A DNA stretch of 35,439 nt from Bacteroidota bacterium (GTDB lineage: Bacteria; Bacteroidota; Ignavibacteria; UBA10030; SZUA-254): positions 1 to 35,439 of the forward strand of contig JASEHD010000016.1 in assembly GCA_030019075.1 (NCBI GenBank). The letters run 5' to 3'. The notes beneath the pieces are model-generated. The model searched no databases, had not been told where the DNA came from, and saw only the letters and a program-made list of their open reading frames with translations. Shown in pieces: positions 1 through 7,769 of this stretch (the first letter of the stretch is position 1; each line of letters starts with the position of its first letter). Position numbers and translations under genes: made by a program.

Positions 1-367
1 CAGATGTTTCAGTTGTAATCGTCTTTTTGTTCAGAAATTGGATGCGGCGTGCTTTGATCTCAACAATATTCCGATTTCCACCGTCTTCATTTTTGAAAAG
101 GTGGCTTTGAAGTTCACCGTCTACAAGCACTGCACTCCCTTTCCTTAGCCTGTGTAGACAGCTTTCTGCAAGTTTATTCCATGCTACTATCCCAACATAA
201 CACGCCTCCTCTTGCCAATGGTTATTCACGTCTCGATATTTTCTGTTCGAGGCAATCGTAAAATTCATAACAGGCGTGCCATTGCTGGTTTGTCGGTACG
301 CTGGATCCCTTGTTAGGTTGCCGCTAATAATGATATTGTTTAGTTCAGGCATTTTAAGGTCAGCCAT
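1..367 (-). CDS. ssb: Single-stranded DNA-binding protein, 3' end outside window
   Basis: Translation from the ATG at 367 gives about 122 residues reading into the left edge. It has the OB-fold pattern of bacterial SSB: NNIIISGNLTRDPAYR near the N-terminus, then VMNFTIASNRKY, a W..EACYVGIVAWNKLAE block, and the basic strand GSAVLVDGELQSH. SSB binds single-stranded DNA during replication, repair and recombination. The disordered C-terminal tail with the acidic tip would lie outside the window. A second in-frame ATG (residue 6) is possible. The gene follows rpsF by 41 bp; rpsF-ssb-rpsR-rplI is a common bacterial order, so rpsR may lie just beyond the edge (inference). Confidence 0.93.
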   Translation of the reverse strand, partial: MADLKMPELNNIIISGNLTRDPAYRQTSNGTPVMNFTIASNRKYRDVNNHWQEEACYVGIVAWNKLAESCLHRLRKGSAVLVDGELQSHLFKNEDGGNRNIVEIKARRIQFLNKKTITTETS

Positions 368-408
368 AATAATTCCTTCGGTGATTGACTATTGTGAAAA
401 TAAATTAT

Positions 409-837
409 TCAGCTTACTGACCCACCAGTGATCGGAATATCGTCATCTTCAAAGATCGGCTCGCGAGTAACTGGATCGACATCGATTACCACATCAACTG
501 TTGGAATTACCGGTACTATCCGACTTGATTTTAACGCTTTCTCATCGAGATGGATTGTTAAAAAGCGGAGTATATTTTCATCAAGTAAAAAACTTCTTTC
601 TAATTGAGGAATAAGTTCACCAGATGAGGTAAACTCAATATTCACATAAAAGCCATTGTTTTTTTTCAGGATAGGATAGGCGAGTCGTCTTCTACCCCAC
701 TTATCTATTTGTTTGATCTCACCGCCATTCCTCGTGATTGTCTCACTGGCATGGGTGATTATTGTTTCGACCTGTGGATCCTCCAATGAGGCATTAACTA
801 TGAAAGTTGTTTCGTATGTTTGTTTTTGTTGATTCAT
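409..837 (-). CDS. rpsF: 30S ribosomal protein S6
   Basis: A 142-residue S6 family protein: the N-terminal YETTFIVNASLED strand, the KQIDKWGRRRLAYPILKKNNGFYVNIEF core (residues about 43-70) and the ERSFLLDENILRFLTIHLDE helix/strand are all recognisable. S6 pairs with S18 on the platform of the small subunit. It is longer than the usual roughly 95-130 residues because of an acidic tail (about residues 108-142, with EDDD). AAGGGA about 8 nt before the ATG serves as the ribosome binding site. It lies 80 bp after pth and 41 bp before ssb, in the same operon. Confidence 0.96.
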   Translation of the reverse strand: MNQQKQTYETTFIVNASLEDPQVETIITHASETITRNGGEIKQIDKWGRRRLAYPILKKNNGFYVNIEFTSSGELIPQLERSFLLDENILRFLTIHLDEKALKSSRIVPVIPTVDVVIDVDPVTREPIFEDDDIPITGGSVS

Positions 838-843
838 TTTGTT

Positions 844-913
844 CCCTTCGGACGTTTTTATTTAGATTCCTGAATAATCATTCCGATTCAATCGGAATGA
901 ACTCTGGGAAGGG
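844..913 (-). promoter_or_regulatory. Candidate rpsF leader structure (possible S6:S18 autoregulatory site)
   Basis: Between pth and rpsF the minus strand can form an outer helix CCCTTC (908-913) with GAAGGG (844-849), enclosing a strong inner hairpin whose 10-bp arms are TCATTCCGAT/ATCGGAATGA (878-900). The 3' strand of the outer helix is preceded by CC, giving a CCG next to the helix just upstream of the rpsF ATG. S6:S18 leader motifs in other bacteria present an unpaired CCG beside a helix. The inner hairpin has no U-tract, so it is not a good terminator. The match to the known motif is inference from memory. Confidence 0.35.
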
Positions 914-917
914 TTAA

Positions 918-1496
918 TTAAATTGTTTTTCGATTAAAACGGTTTATCGCCGTTTGAAAATTTTCTGTAGCGGCGACTATGGATGCGTCGCGTGCTTTTA
1001 TTATCATTTGCTGTACTACTTCTATCTCCTCGTCAATGAACGGGGAGAGCACAAAATCAGCAAGTGCATCTTTTCTTTTTGGCATCCATTCACTTGCGAT
1101 TCCACATCTAAGCCGCGGAATATCTTCTGATTGTAAATGGTAGATAATTGAATATAGACCGTTATGTCCACCTGAGCTTCCGCGCTCTCTTATCCTGATT
1201 GTTCCAAGTGGTAAATTAAAATCGTCGATAACCACAAGGGCTTGATTCAAATTTATGTGATATGTTTCCAGAAACTCTTTTACGATAATACCTGAATTAT
1301 TCATATAAGATAGCGGTTTCACTAAAATTATTCTTGCACCGCCAACTTCTTTTATACCACTTATGTAACATTCCCTTCCCCCAATAAATCGAAGGTTGAG
1401 TTTTTCAGCAACAGAATTTACGACTGCAAATCCGAGGTTATGTCGGGTATTTTCGTATTCATACCCCGGATTACCAAGTCCGATGATAGCAAACAT
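918..1496 (-). CDS. pth: Peptidyl-tRNA hydrolase
   Basis: A 192-residue Pth-family protein of normal length. It cleaves the ester bond of peptidyl-tRNAs dropped from ribosomes and recycles the tRNA. Visible motifs are GLGNPG (6-11), the RHN with catalytic His19, YMNNSG with the tRNA-contacting Asn66, DDFNLPLG containing the catalytic-network Asp91, and SSGGHNGL with His111/Asn112. The C-terminal substrate lid (DFVLSPF) is present. It starts 20 bp after rplY; the rplY-pth pairing is common in bacteria. Confidence 0.96.
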   Translation of the reverse strand: MFAIIGLGNPGYEYENTRHNLGFAVVNSVAEKLNLRFIGGRECYISGIKEVGGARIILVKPLSYMNNSGIIVKEFLETYHINLNQALVVIDDFNLPLGTIRIRERGSSGGHNGLYSIIYHLQSEDIPRLRCGIASEWMPKRKDALADFVLSPFIDEEIEVVQQMIIKARDASIVAATENFQTAINRFNRKTI

Positions 1497-1516
1497 GGCT
1501 TGGCTTTTCAGTCAAA

Positions 1517-2227
1517 TTATTTTTTTTCCTCTTTCGCGGGTGATGCAGATTTTGTTCCCGCTTCTGCTTTCTTTTCACCTTCTACTTCGGCGCCTTCTTC
1601 AACTTTCTTTCCTTTACCAATCACTTCCGGTTCGATAGTTTCCTCAGCTCCAGTCACTGCGGGTGTTGGCTCTTTTTCTGTGATTGGTGGTAAAATACCT
1701 ACGATTGAAGTGCTTTCACTTTCAAGGATTGTTACATTTTCAATTTTTAAATCTGAAACGTGAGTAAAGTTGTTAATTTTTAAATTCTCTACATTAATCT
1801 CGATATGCTCAGGGATATATTTCGGTAGACATGAAATTTTTAAGCGGTGAATCAACTGTTGAAGTATACCGCCCTCGCGAACACCAATCGGAGTTCCGCC
1901 TACAATTGTAATCGGAACTTCCATTGTAATTGTTTCATTTTCCCGTAAACCCTGAAGATCGAAATGAATGGGTCTGTCCGTTACGGGATCAAATTGAACA
2001 TCTCTGAGAATACAATTTTTTTCAGCTCCATTATTCAATCTAAGATTGACTATATGAGTTTCGGGAGTGTAGACTAAGGGTTTAAGATTTTTTTCTGTTA
2101 CTGTTATTGGGATAGCATCTTCTCCGTGTAAATAAAATATTCCGGGAATATTTCCATTACGTCTTATCGCACGGGAATGTTTGCCAAATTGCGTACGTAC
2201 TTCTGCTTCTAAAATAAATTCTCGCAT
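1517..2227 (-). CDS. rplY: 50S ribosomal protein L25 (Ctc/TL5 type)
   Basis: A 236-residue long-form L25. The N-terminal 5S rRNA-binding domain (residues 1 to about 92) includes RTQFGKHSRAIRRNGNIPG and the RDVQFDPVTDRPIHFDL strand. A second TL5-type beta domain follows (about 95-185: EVPITIVGGTPIGVREGG and PEHIEINVENL). A low-complexity tail of Glu, Lys and Ala (about 190-236) ends the protein. It binds 5S rRNA in the central protuberance. It lies 14 bp after prs and 20 bp before pth. Confidence 0.95.
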   Translation of the reverse strand: MREFILEAEVRTQFGKHSRAIRRNGNIPGIFYLHGEDAIPITVTEKNLKPLVYTPETHIVNLRLNNGAEKNCILRDVQFDPVTDRPIHFDLQGLRENETITMEVPITIVGGTPIGVREGGILQQLIHRLKISCLPKYIPEHIEINVENLKINNFTHVSDLKIENVTILESESTSIVGILPPITEKEPTPAVTGAEETIEPEVIGKGKKVEEGAEVEGEKKAEAGTKSASPAKEEKK

Positions 2228-2241
2228 AGTTGATCCTTTAG

Positions 2242-3189
2242 TTATCCTTTATCAATGTCAAATAACGAGCTGATTGATTGATTATTGTATGCTCGTTTAA
2301 TAGCTTCGCCGAATAAATCGGCAACCGAAAGCACTTCGATTTTATCAACCGGGTGATTCAATGTTTTAAGTGGTATAGAATCTGTCACATAAACCTTTGT
2401 AACATCGGTAGCGGCAATCCGCTCAAATGAATTTCCAGAAAATATCGGATGTGTGCAAGCACCGATGATATTTTTTGCTCCAGCTTTTTTTAAAGTTTGA
2501 ACCGCATTGCAAAAAGTACCCGCAGTATCTATTAAATCGTCTACGATTAAGATATTACGTCCTTCAGCACTGCCGATGATGTTCATTACTTCAACTTCAT
2601 TCGGTTTAGGTCGTCTTTTATCAATTAAAATAAGACCAGCGTTTAGGCGTTTTGCGAATGCGCGAGCCATCTTAATACCACCAACATCGGGCGATACAAC
2701 AGATAAATCCGGAATATTTTTTTGGGCAAAGAACGATGTATAAACCGCAGATGAATACAAATGATCTACAGGTATATCGAAGAATCCTTGAATCTGAGGA
2801 GCGTGTAAATCCATCGTGATTATTCGATCAGCACCTGCTTCAGTAATCAAGTTCGCCGCTAATTTTGCGGTGATAGAAACTCTCGGCTGATCTTTCCGAT
2901 CCTGTCGTGCATATCCAAAGTACGGAATGATCGCTGTTATTCTTCGGGCAGATGCTCTTCTTGCGGCATCTATTAAAATCAACAATTCCATCAAATTATC
3001 AGCAGGTGGATTCGTCGATTGAAAAATAAAAACGTCGTCACCGCGGATGTTTTCATTGTACTTCACCCAAATCTCCCCGTCACTAAAATTCTCGATCTCT
3101 ACTTTTCCGAGTGGAATGCCAATTATCTCGGAAACTTTTTCAGCAAGTTTTGTATTAGATCGACCTGAAAATAGTTTAAGTTTAGACAT
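2242..3189 (-). CDS. prs: Ribose-phosphate pyrophosphokinase (PRPP synthetase)
   Basis: A 315-residue class I PRPP synthetase that makes PRPP from ribose 5-phosphate and ATP for purine, pyrimidine, histidine and tryptophan synthesis. Motifs: KLFSGRSNTKLA at the N-terminus, FSDGE (35-39), the catalytic flexible-loop region GYARQDRKDQPR (92-103), TMDLHAPQIQGFF, and the PRPP-binding loop VDDLIDTAGT (216-225). Length and order match the family. It is the first gene of prs-rplY-pth-rpsF-ssb, and a good promoter lies about 80 nt upstream. Confidence 0.97.
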   Translation of the reverse strand: MSKLKLFSGRSNTKLAEKVSEIIGIPLGKVEIENFSDGEIWVKYNENIRGDDVFIFQSTNPPADNLMELLILIDAARRASARRITAIIPYFGYARQDRKDQPRVSITAKLAANLITEAGADRIITMDLHAPQIQGFFDIPVDHLYSSAVYTSFFAQKNIPDLSVVSPDVGGIKMARAFAKRLNAGLILIDKRRPKPNEVEVMNIIGSAEGRNILIVDDLIDTAGTFCNAVQTLKKAGAKNIIGACTHPIFSGNSFERIAATDVTKVYVTDSIPLKTLNHPVDKIEVLSVADLFGEAIKRAYNNQSISSLFDIDKG

Positions 3190-3275
3190 TCAGAATTTTA
3201 TAAGGGTTAGTGAAATATCCTAAAAATTGCCCAATTGTTAAATTATTGATGTTCTCGGTAAAATTTATGGTAATA

Positions 3276-3304
3276 AATATACGTAAAATTCGTAATCCTT
3301 GCAA
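3276..3304 (-). promoter_or_regulatory. Promoter of the prs-rplY-pth-rpsF-ssb operon
   Basis: On the minus strand, TTGCAA (3299-3304), a 17-nt spacer and TATATT (3276-3281) are followed by TA, so the extended -10 reads TATATTTA. This fits both a sigma-70-like promoter and the Bacteroidota TTTG/TAnnTTTG pattern. The predicted transcript would start near 3269, leaving a leader of about 80 nt before prs. Confidence 0.6.
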
Positions 3305-3309
3305 GGATT
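3294..3309. repeat. Perfect 16-bp palindrome over the prs -35 box
   Basis: AATCCTTGCAAGGATT is self-complementary over all 16 bases, and its centre (TTGCAA) is the predicted -35 hexamer. Such a placement would suit a dimeric repressor, but no regulator is encoded next to it. Chance cannot be ruled out. Confidence 0.5.
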
Positions 3310-3336
3310 TTTATAATTGAAGAGGGGGGAGATAAA

Positions 3337-3364
3337 AAAGCCCAACCCATCTGAGTTGGGCTTT
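3337..3364 (-). terminator. Rho-independent terminator after the Ycf48-like gene
   Basis: AAAGCCCAAC and GTTGGGCTTT pair perfectly around an 8-nt loop. On the minus strand the stem runs into a T6 tract within about 10 nt. It lies 18 bp past the stop at 3382 and upstream of prs, so it closes the two-gene T9SS operon. Confidence 0.88.
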
Positions 3365-3381
3365 AACTTTAGGTGCAACTT

Positions 3382-6300
3382 TTATTTTATTATGAGCATC
3401 TTCTTAACTTGAACGAAATTTTTATTTTCTGATTGTGCATGCATTCTATAGAAATATAGACCCGACCCTATATTGCTTTTAGTCCCGAGCATGTTAGCAT
3501 TCACTTCAACTGAATATGTTCCAGCATCGTATAATTTGTGATTAATTATCGATGAAACCTCCTGGCCTAAAACATTATAGATCTGCAGCGAAACAAAAGC
3601 GTCGATTGGTAAATCGAAGTCGATTTTAGTTATTGGATTGAATGGGTTCGGATAATTCTGTTTGAGTGAAAATTCCGTTGGTATGTTTTTGATTTCACTC
3701 AATGTTAAAGTAATTCTTTTAATCGATGGATCGGTGATGATAATCGAGTTATTGGTTTTTGGAGATAGTTGTTTACCATTCGAGCTGTTTGTCATTACAA
3801 CTGTTTGCTCTGTGTTTTGTGTTATTTCCCAAGAGACTTTAATCGGATAAGAAGACGATTGAATCATTATTGTCAGTGGTTCCGATTTATCTTGTAATAA
3901 TTCGACCATGCGATTTGTTGAGAAACGTGCGTCGAACAATCCTTCAGGCGGCAGAGGAGGAAGTTCAAATCTGTCAATTGAGAATGACGATCTTGGCGAT
4001 TTGCCAAAATGTAATGATTGAGTATTCCCCTCGTTATCTATTAGTGAGATTGTGTTCAATTGTTTAAGATATTCATCTCGTTCAAATGAAGAAGCTTTTA
4101 CAGCAAATCCTCCATCGCTAAGAACAAGCTGCCCGGGTTGATTAACTTTTACCCAATATCCTTTAGCAGGACGCAGCGTATCAATTGGAGCATAAGAGCC
4201 GGAATATCCGAAATAATCACTGCGAACGATATTGCCTGGCACTTGAATTATTGATGCTGTAGAGATGGAAGAGCTAATAGAACCAATCATATTCCAACCT
4301 TCTTGAACATTGTTTGTGCTGACTGTTAAAGGTATTCCATCCAACGGAATATTATTAACTGCAGGAAATTTTAACCAATATCCCCTGCCATGTGTTAATG
4401 TGTTTGCTATGTAATAATTTTGATTGTATCCAAACGCAAAAGAGATTGCATTTGGAAAGAGAGTCGTTTTTTTATTGTCACCGATTAGGTCAACCGGAAT
4501 AGACATCATATTCCAACCAGCGTTGAAAGTGTAAAATGCGGAAACAGTATATGCTATCTGAAATGACGTGATAGCAGGATTGGTGATGACGTATGAATTT
4601 TGCATTTTCATATTTATAGAAAACTGAGCGCTCTGGGTAGCAGCATCGCGAAGAGTAAATGTTCCTAATGGTAAGTTCGCATTATTCCATCGTAGAGTGA
4701 ACGGATAGCCCCCGGGTCCTGGTTGGAGTGAACCTGTGAAAATAACTTCCGTATGAGTGAAGCTGATAATGTCGCGAATGTCTACCTGCGTCCCATTCGT
4801 AGGAGGTATCAGCCAGCGCACATCATATGTGCCTGCCGGTGGTTTTGGACTAAGTGTAATTTCTCCTAAACGTAGATCGATACCATCGGTAGCTCCAGGA
4901 ATAGTCCCATAGTAGAGTGTGTCTGTTATTGAACCATTGTCGCGTATAATGAGAGAATCGATAAAGTGGAAAGGATGTCTCCATGTGTAATCAGATCGTC
5001 CTAAAAACCAATTTGAAAATTTTGATACTGAATCAAGGTTAATGGCTACAACGTCACTATCGAGATAGTCGGTAACACCCATATTAACAATAACACCGTT
5101 TGAATCTCTAAAGAGACCTAAATCATAAATTGGTATCGTAGATTCGGAAGTATCATATCGTAACGACATAAATGCCCTGTAATTACTTCCACCGATCGGC
5201 GTAATTGAATAATAACGCTTAACAAATGCCGATTCTGGAAGTAATGGAGCAAGGGAGTTCGGATATACAGTCATGAGAATAGTGTCCGGGAGCGTGCCAG
5301 TTGGATAAAATTGTAAATAAGTTACAGGACTTTCGAATCGATATTGTATGGTTGCCCCAGGTCTGATAGTACGTTTGACAGTCCCTGCTAATATTATTCC
5401 ATTCCCTTGTATTCCATGACCGTCAGGATTCAGAATGCTCAATGTATCAACTGATCTTAAAGAAATGTTGGAAAATGTTCTAAGATTATTTTTTATTTCG
5501 ATGTTATCGATTGATTGTATTTTTGCACTATCGCCGATGAGAAGGTTGAAGAAGGATCCTCGTAATTGTCCTTTGTTCATAATGTTAACAGTGGATTGAC
5601 CGGGGATGAATTTTCCAGATGCACTTATTAAAAAATTTCCGCCAACAATAAGCTCTAAAGTTGATGCTGGTTCGAGTAAGAGAGTGCCTTCGATGCGGAT
5701 ATTTCCACTGACAACAAGTTGTGCAAGTCCACTTCCAAAAGTAAGTTTTGTGTTGGGTGCTATGTACAATGCACCAATATTTACTTGCTGGTTTAGGGTA
5801 CGATATGCTGGCTTATTAACAGTAAAAGGAATAATGACGCTATCCCCATTTTCCGGTACTCCGCTCGGGTGCCAATTTGCCGGAGAGCTCCAAAGTGTAT
5901 CAAATTGACCTGTCCAAATCCGGGTTGGTGAGGGCGATGCACTAGAAGTCAATATTGTTCCGCCGATCCCGGTTGCAAATAGAGATCCTCCTCCCGTCCC
6001 TGATTTGATGAGTTGAATCTCCCAGAGTGTATTCAGTGTTCCGCTCCGTTGAAAATTCCAGTTTATCCCCCCATCTGTTGTGTTCAAGATCTCACCGTCA
6101 TCTCCAGCCGCCCAACCAACATTCCTGGATAAGAATGTAGTACCATAAAAACTTGAAATAGAGCTAACCATCTGAGGTGTCCAGTTAGTTCCTCCATCAG
6201 TAGTGGAAACGATGGCTCCAAAATCACCCGTTGCATAAACTGTATTTTGATCAATAATATCGAGAGAGTAGAGCGTCTGATATGTGTTGCTTATCTGAGG

Positions 6301-7749
6301 AATCCACGTCTGTCCACCATTTGTGGTTTTCAGGATTTCACCCCCGTAACCGACTGTCCATCCAATAGAGGTATTAAAGAATTTAACTTTCATTAAAGGA
6401 TTATATGTGTTCGAAGTTTGAGCCACCCAAGTAAGTCCACCATTATTTGTGGCTAAGATAGTTCCAAAATCGCCTACTGCCCAACCTGTGGATGCGTTTA
6501 CAAAATAAATAGAATAAAGAGATAATTCCTCGGTGCGGCTATTTTGTCTTGACCATGAATAACCACCGTTTGTAGTTTTCATAACGACTGCACTGTCACC
6601 GACCACCCATGCGATGTTATTATCTAACATGAATACACCGTATAAAAATAAAGTTGGTGAAACCCCGCTTGGATATTGAGTCCAAGTATTTCCACCGTTC
6701 ATCGTGCGTATAATAGTTCCTTCTTCGCCCACCGCTAAGCCATTCGTTCCGGATGAAAAATGAATGCCATAAAGAATATTTTTAACTCCTGTCGAAATCG
6801 AAAACCAATTGGTTCCCCCATTTGTTGTTTTTATAATAGTTCCAAAATCACCGATTGCCCAGCCAACACTCGGCGAAGCGAAACGCACTGAATAAATATC
6901 GTTATATGTTCCGCTTGATTGCTCAACCCACGTATTACCCCCATCGGTGGTAGCAACTGTGGCACCCCAACTGCCCACAGCCCAACCCCTCGAAGGTGTA
7001 ATAAAATGCATGCTGTATAAACTGAAATCTGTACCGCTGGCTTGCGATTGCCATGAGTTCCCACCATCGGTCGATTTTATAAGAAGCCCGAATGATCCAA
7101 CAGCATATCCTACTGTTGGTGATATGAATTGGACGGTGTAGAGATTTTGATTTGTTCCAGTTGTTTTCAATTCCCACGTTGTACCGCCGTTTGTTGTTGC
7201 AAGAACTTTACCGTTTGTTCCAACAATCCATCCGAGGTTCGGACTATAGAAATAAACATTATAAAGAGTTGCATTTGTTATAGGTGTTGAGTAAGTCCAA
7301 TCGGTGCCACCATTTGTTGTTTTATAAATAGTCCCCTGAGCACCTATGATAAATCCGGTCGACGTGGAAATAAAATGAATACCAAAAAGATCCTTCGTCG
7401 TAGGACTGTTGTGAATGAGCCATGTCGTTCCCGCGTCAGTGGTCTTCAATATTCTTCCTCCTTCACCGATTGCCCAACCGATAGTGCTAGTCGTAAACTG
7501 TGTGGCGTATAGTGGCTCAGTAACACTTGCTGCGTTCTGGGTAACTCGCCAGGTCTGTCCGCCATTTGTAGATTTCATGATCGTTCCATAATCACCCACG
7601 CAGAAAACTGTATCCTGATTAATGGACCAGATACTATTTAAAATATTTCCTTGTGGCAGTGGATTAACCCATTGCCAAGAGGTTTGTTGGGTATACAATG
7701 CAGAAGCAGAAATACCACAAATTACTATGTATAAAAGTAGTCGTCGCAT
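3382..7749 (-). CDS. Secreted Ycf48-like repeat protein with T9SS type A sorting domain
   Basis: A 1455-residue exported protein of unknown role. An N-terminal signal peptide (about 1-20) is followed by thirteen repeats of the Ycf48/BNR type, each with a GWAVGxxGTIxxTTNGGxxW-like core (about residues 25-590), expected to form one or two beta-propellers. A beta-rich region (about 600-930) follows, then a cassette from about 932: a TDGIDLRLGE...PPAGTYDVRW module, two GWNM...GYW(L/V)K modules (about 1077-1215), a second ELPPLPPEGLFDARF module (about 1240-1350) and the type A sorting domain from NYPNPFNP (1365) to the basic end VKKMLIIK. T9SS cargo keep this domain until secretion across the outer membrane. 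The gene lies 20 bp after the M14 peptidase gene, in the same operon. Confidence 0.9.
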   Translation of the reverse strand: MRRLLLYIVICGISASALYTQQTSWQWVNPLPQGNILNSIWSINQDTVFCVGDYGTIMKSTNGGQTWRVTQNAASVTEPLYATQFTTSTIGWAIGEGGRILKTTDAGTTWLIHNSPTTKDLFGIHFISTSTGFIIGAQGTIYKTTNGGTDWTYSTPITNATLYNVYFYSPNLGWIVGTNGKVLATTNGGTTWELKTTGTNQNLYTVQFISPTVGYAVGSFGLLIKSTDGGNSWQSQASGTDFSLYSMHFITPSRGWAVGSWGATVATTDGGNTWVEQSSGTYNDIYSVRFASPSVGWAIGDFGTIIKTTNGGTNWFSISTGVKNILYGIHFSSGTNGLAVGEEGTIIRTMNGGNTWTQYPSGVSPTLFLYGVFMLDNNIAWVVGDSAVVMKTTNGGYSWSRQNSRTEELSLYSIYFVNASTGWAVGDFGTILATNNGGLTWVAQTSNTYNPLMKVKFFNTSIGWTVGYGGEILKTTNGGQTWIPQISNTYQTLYSLDIIDQNTVYATGDFGAIVSTTDGGTNWTPQMVSSISSFYGTTFLSRNVGWAAGDDGEILNTTDGGINWNFQRSGTLNTLWEIQLIKSGTGGGSLFATGIGGTILTSSASPSPTRIWTGQFDTLWSSPANWHPSGVPENGDSVIIPFTVNKPAYRTLNQQVNIGALYIAPNTKLTFGSGLAQLVVSGNIRIEGTLLLEPASTLELIVGGNFLISASGKFIPGQSTVNIMNKGQLRGSFFNLLIGDSAKIQSIDNIEIKNNLRTFSNISLRSVDTLSILNPDGHGIQGNGIILAGTVKRTIRPGATIQYRFESPVTYLQFYPTGTLPDTILMTVYPNSLAPLLPESAFVKRYYSITPIGGSNYRAFMSLRYDTSESTIPIYDLGLFRDSNGVIVNMGVTDYLDSDVVAINLDSVSKFSNWFLGRSDYTWRHPFHFIDSLIIRDNGSITDTLYYGTIPGATDGIDLRLGEITLSPKPPAGTYDVRWLIPPTNGTQVDIRDIISFTHTEVIFTGSLQPGPGGYPFTLRWNNANLPLGTFTLRDAATQSAQFSINMKMQNSYVITNPAITSFQIAYTVSAFYTFNAGWNMMSIPVDLIGDNKKTTLFPNAISFAFGYNQNYYIANTLTHGRGYWLKFPAVNNIPLDGIPLTVSTNNVQEGWNMIGSISSSISTASIIQVPGNIVRSDYFGYSGSYAPIDTLRPAKGYWVKVNQPGQLVLSDGGFAVKASSFERDEYLKQLNTISLIDNEGNTQSLHFGKSPRSSFSIDRFELPPLPPEGLFDARFSTNRMVELLQDKSEPLTIMIQSSSYPIKVSWEITQNTEQTVVMTNSSNGKQLSPKTNNSIIITDPSIKRITLTLSEIKNIPTEFSLKQNYPNPFNPITKIDFDLPIDAFVSLQIYNVLGQEVSSIINHKLYDAGTYSVEVNANMLGTKSNIGSGLYFYRMHAQSENKNFVQVKKMLIIK

Positions 7750-7769
7750 AATTATGTCCCTTGTAAAAA

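Noticed and set aside
878-900. Hairpin between pth and rpsF as a terminator
   Set aside because: The stem is strong but no T-tract follows on either strand, and rpsF would lose its only upstream transcription.
1440-1763. Plus-strand Ser/Phe-rich frame over pth and rplY
   Set aside because: It is the antisense of the low-complexity Glu/Lys/Ala tail of L25.
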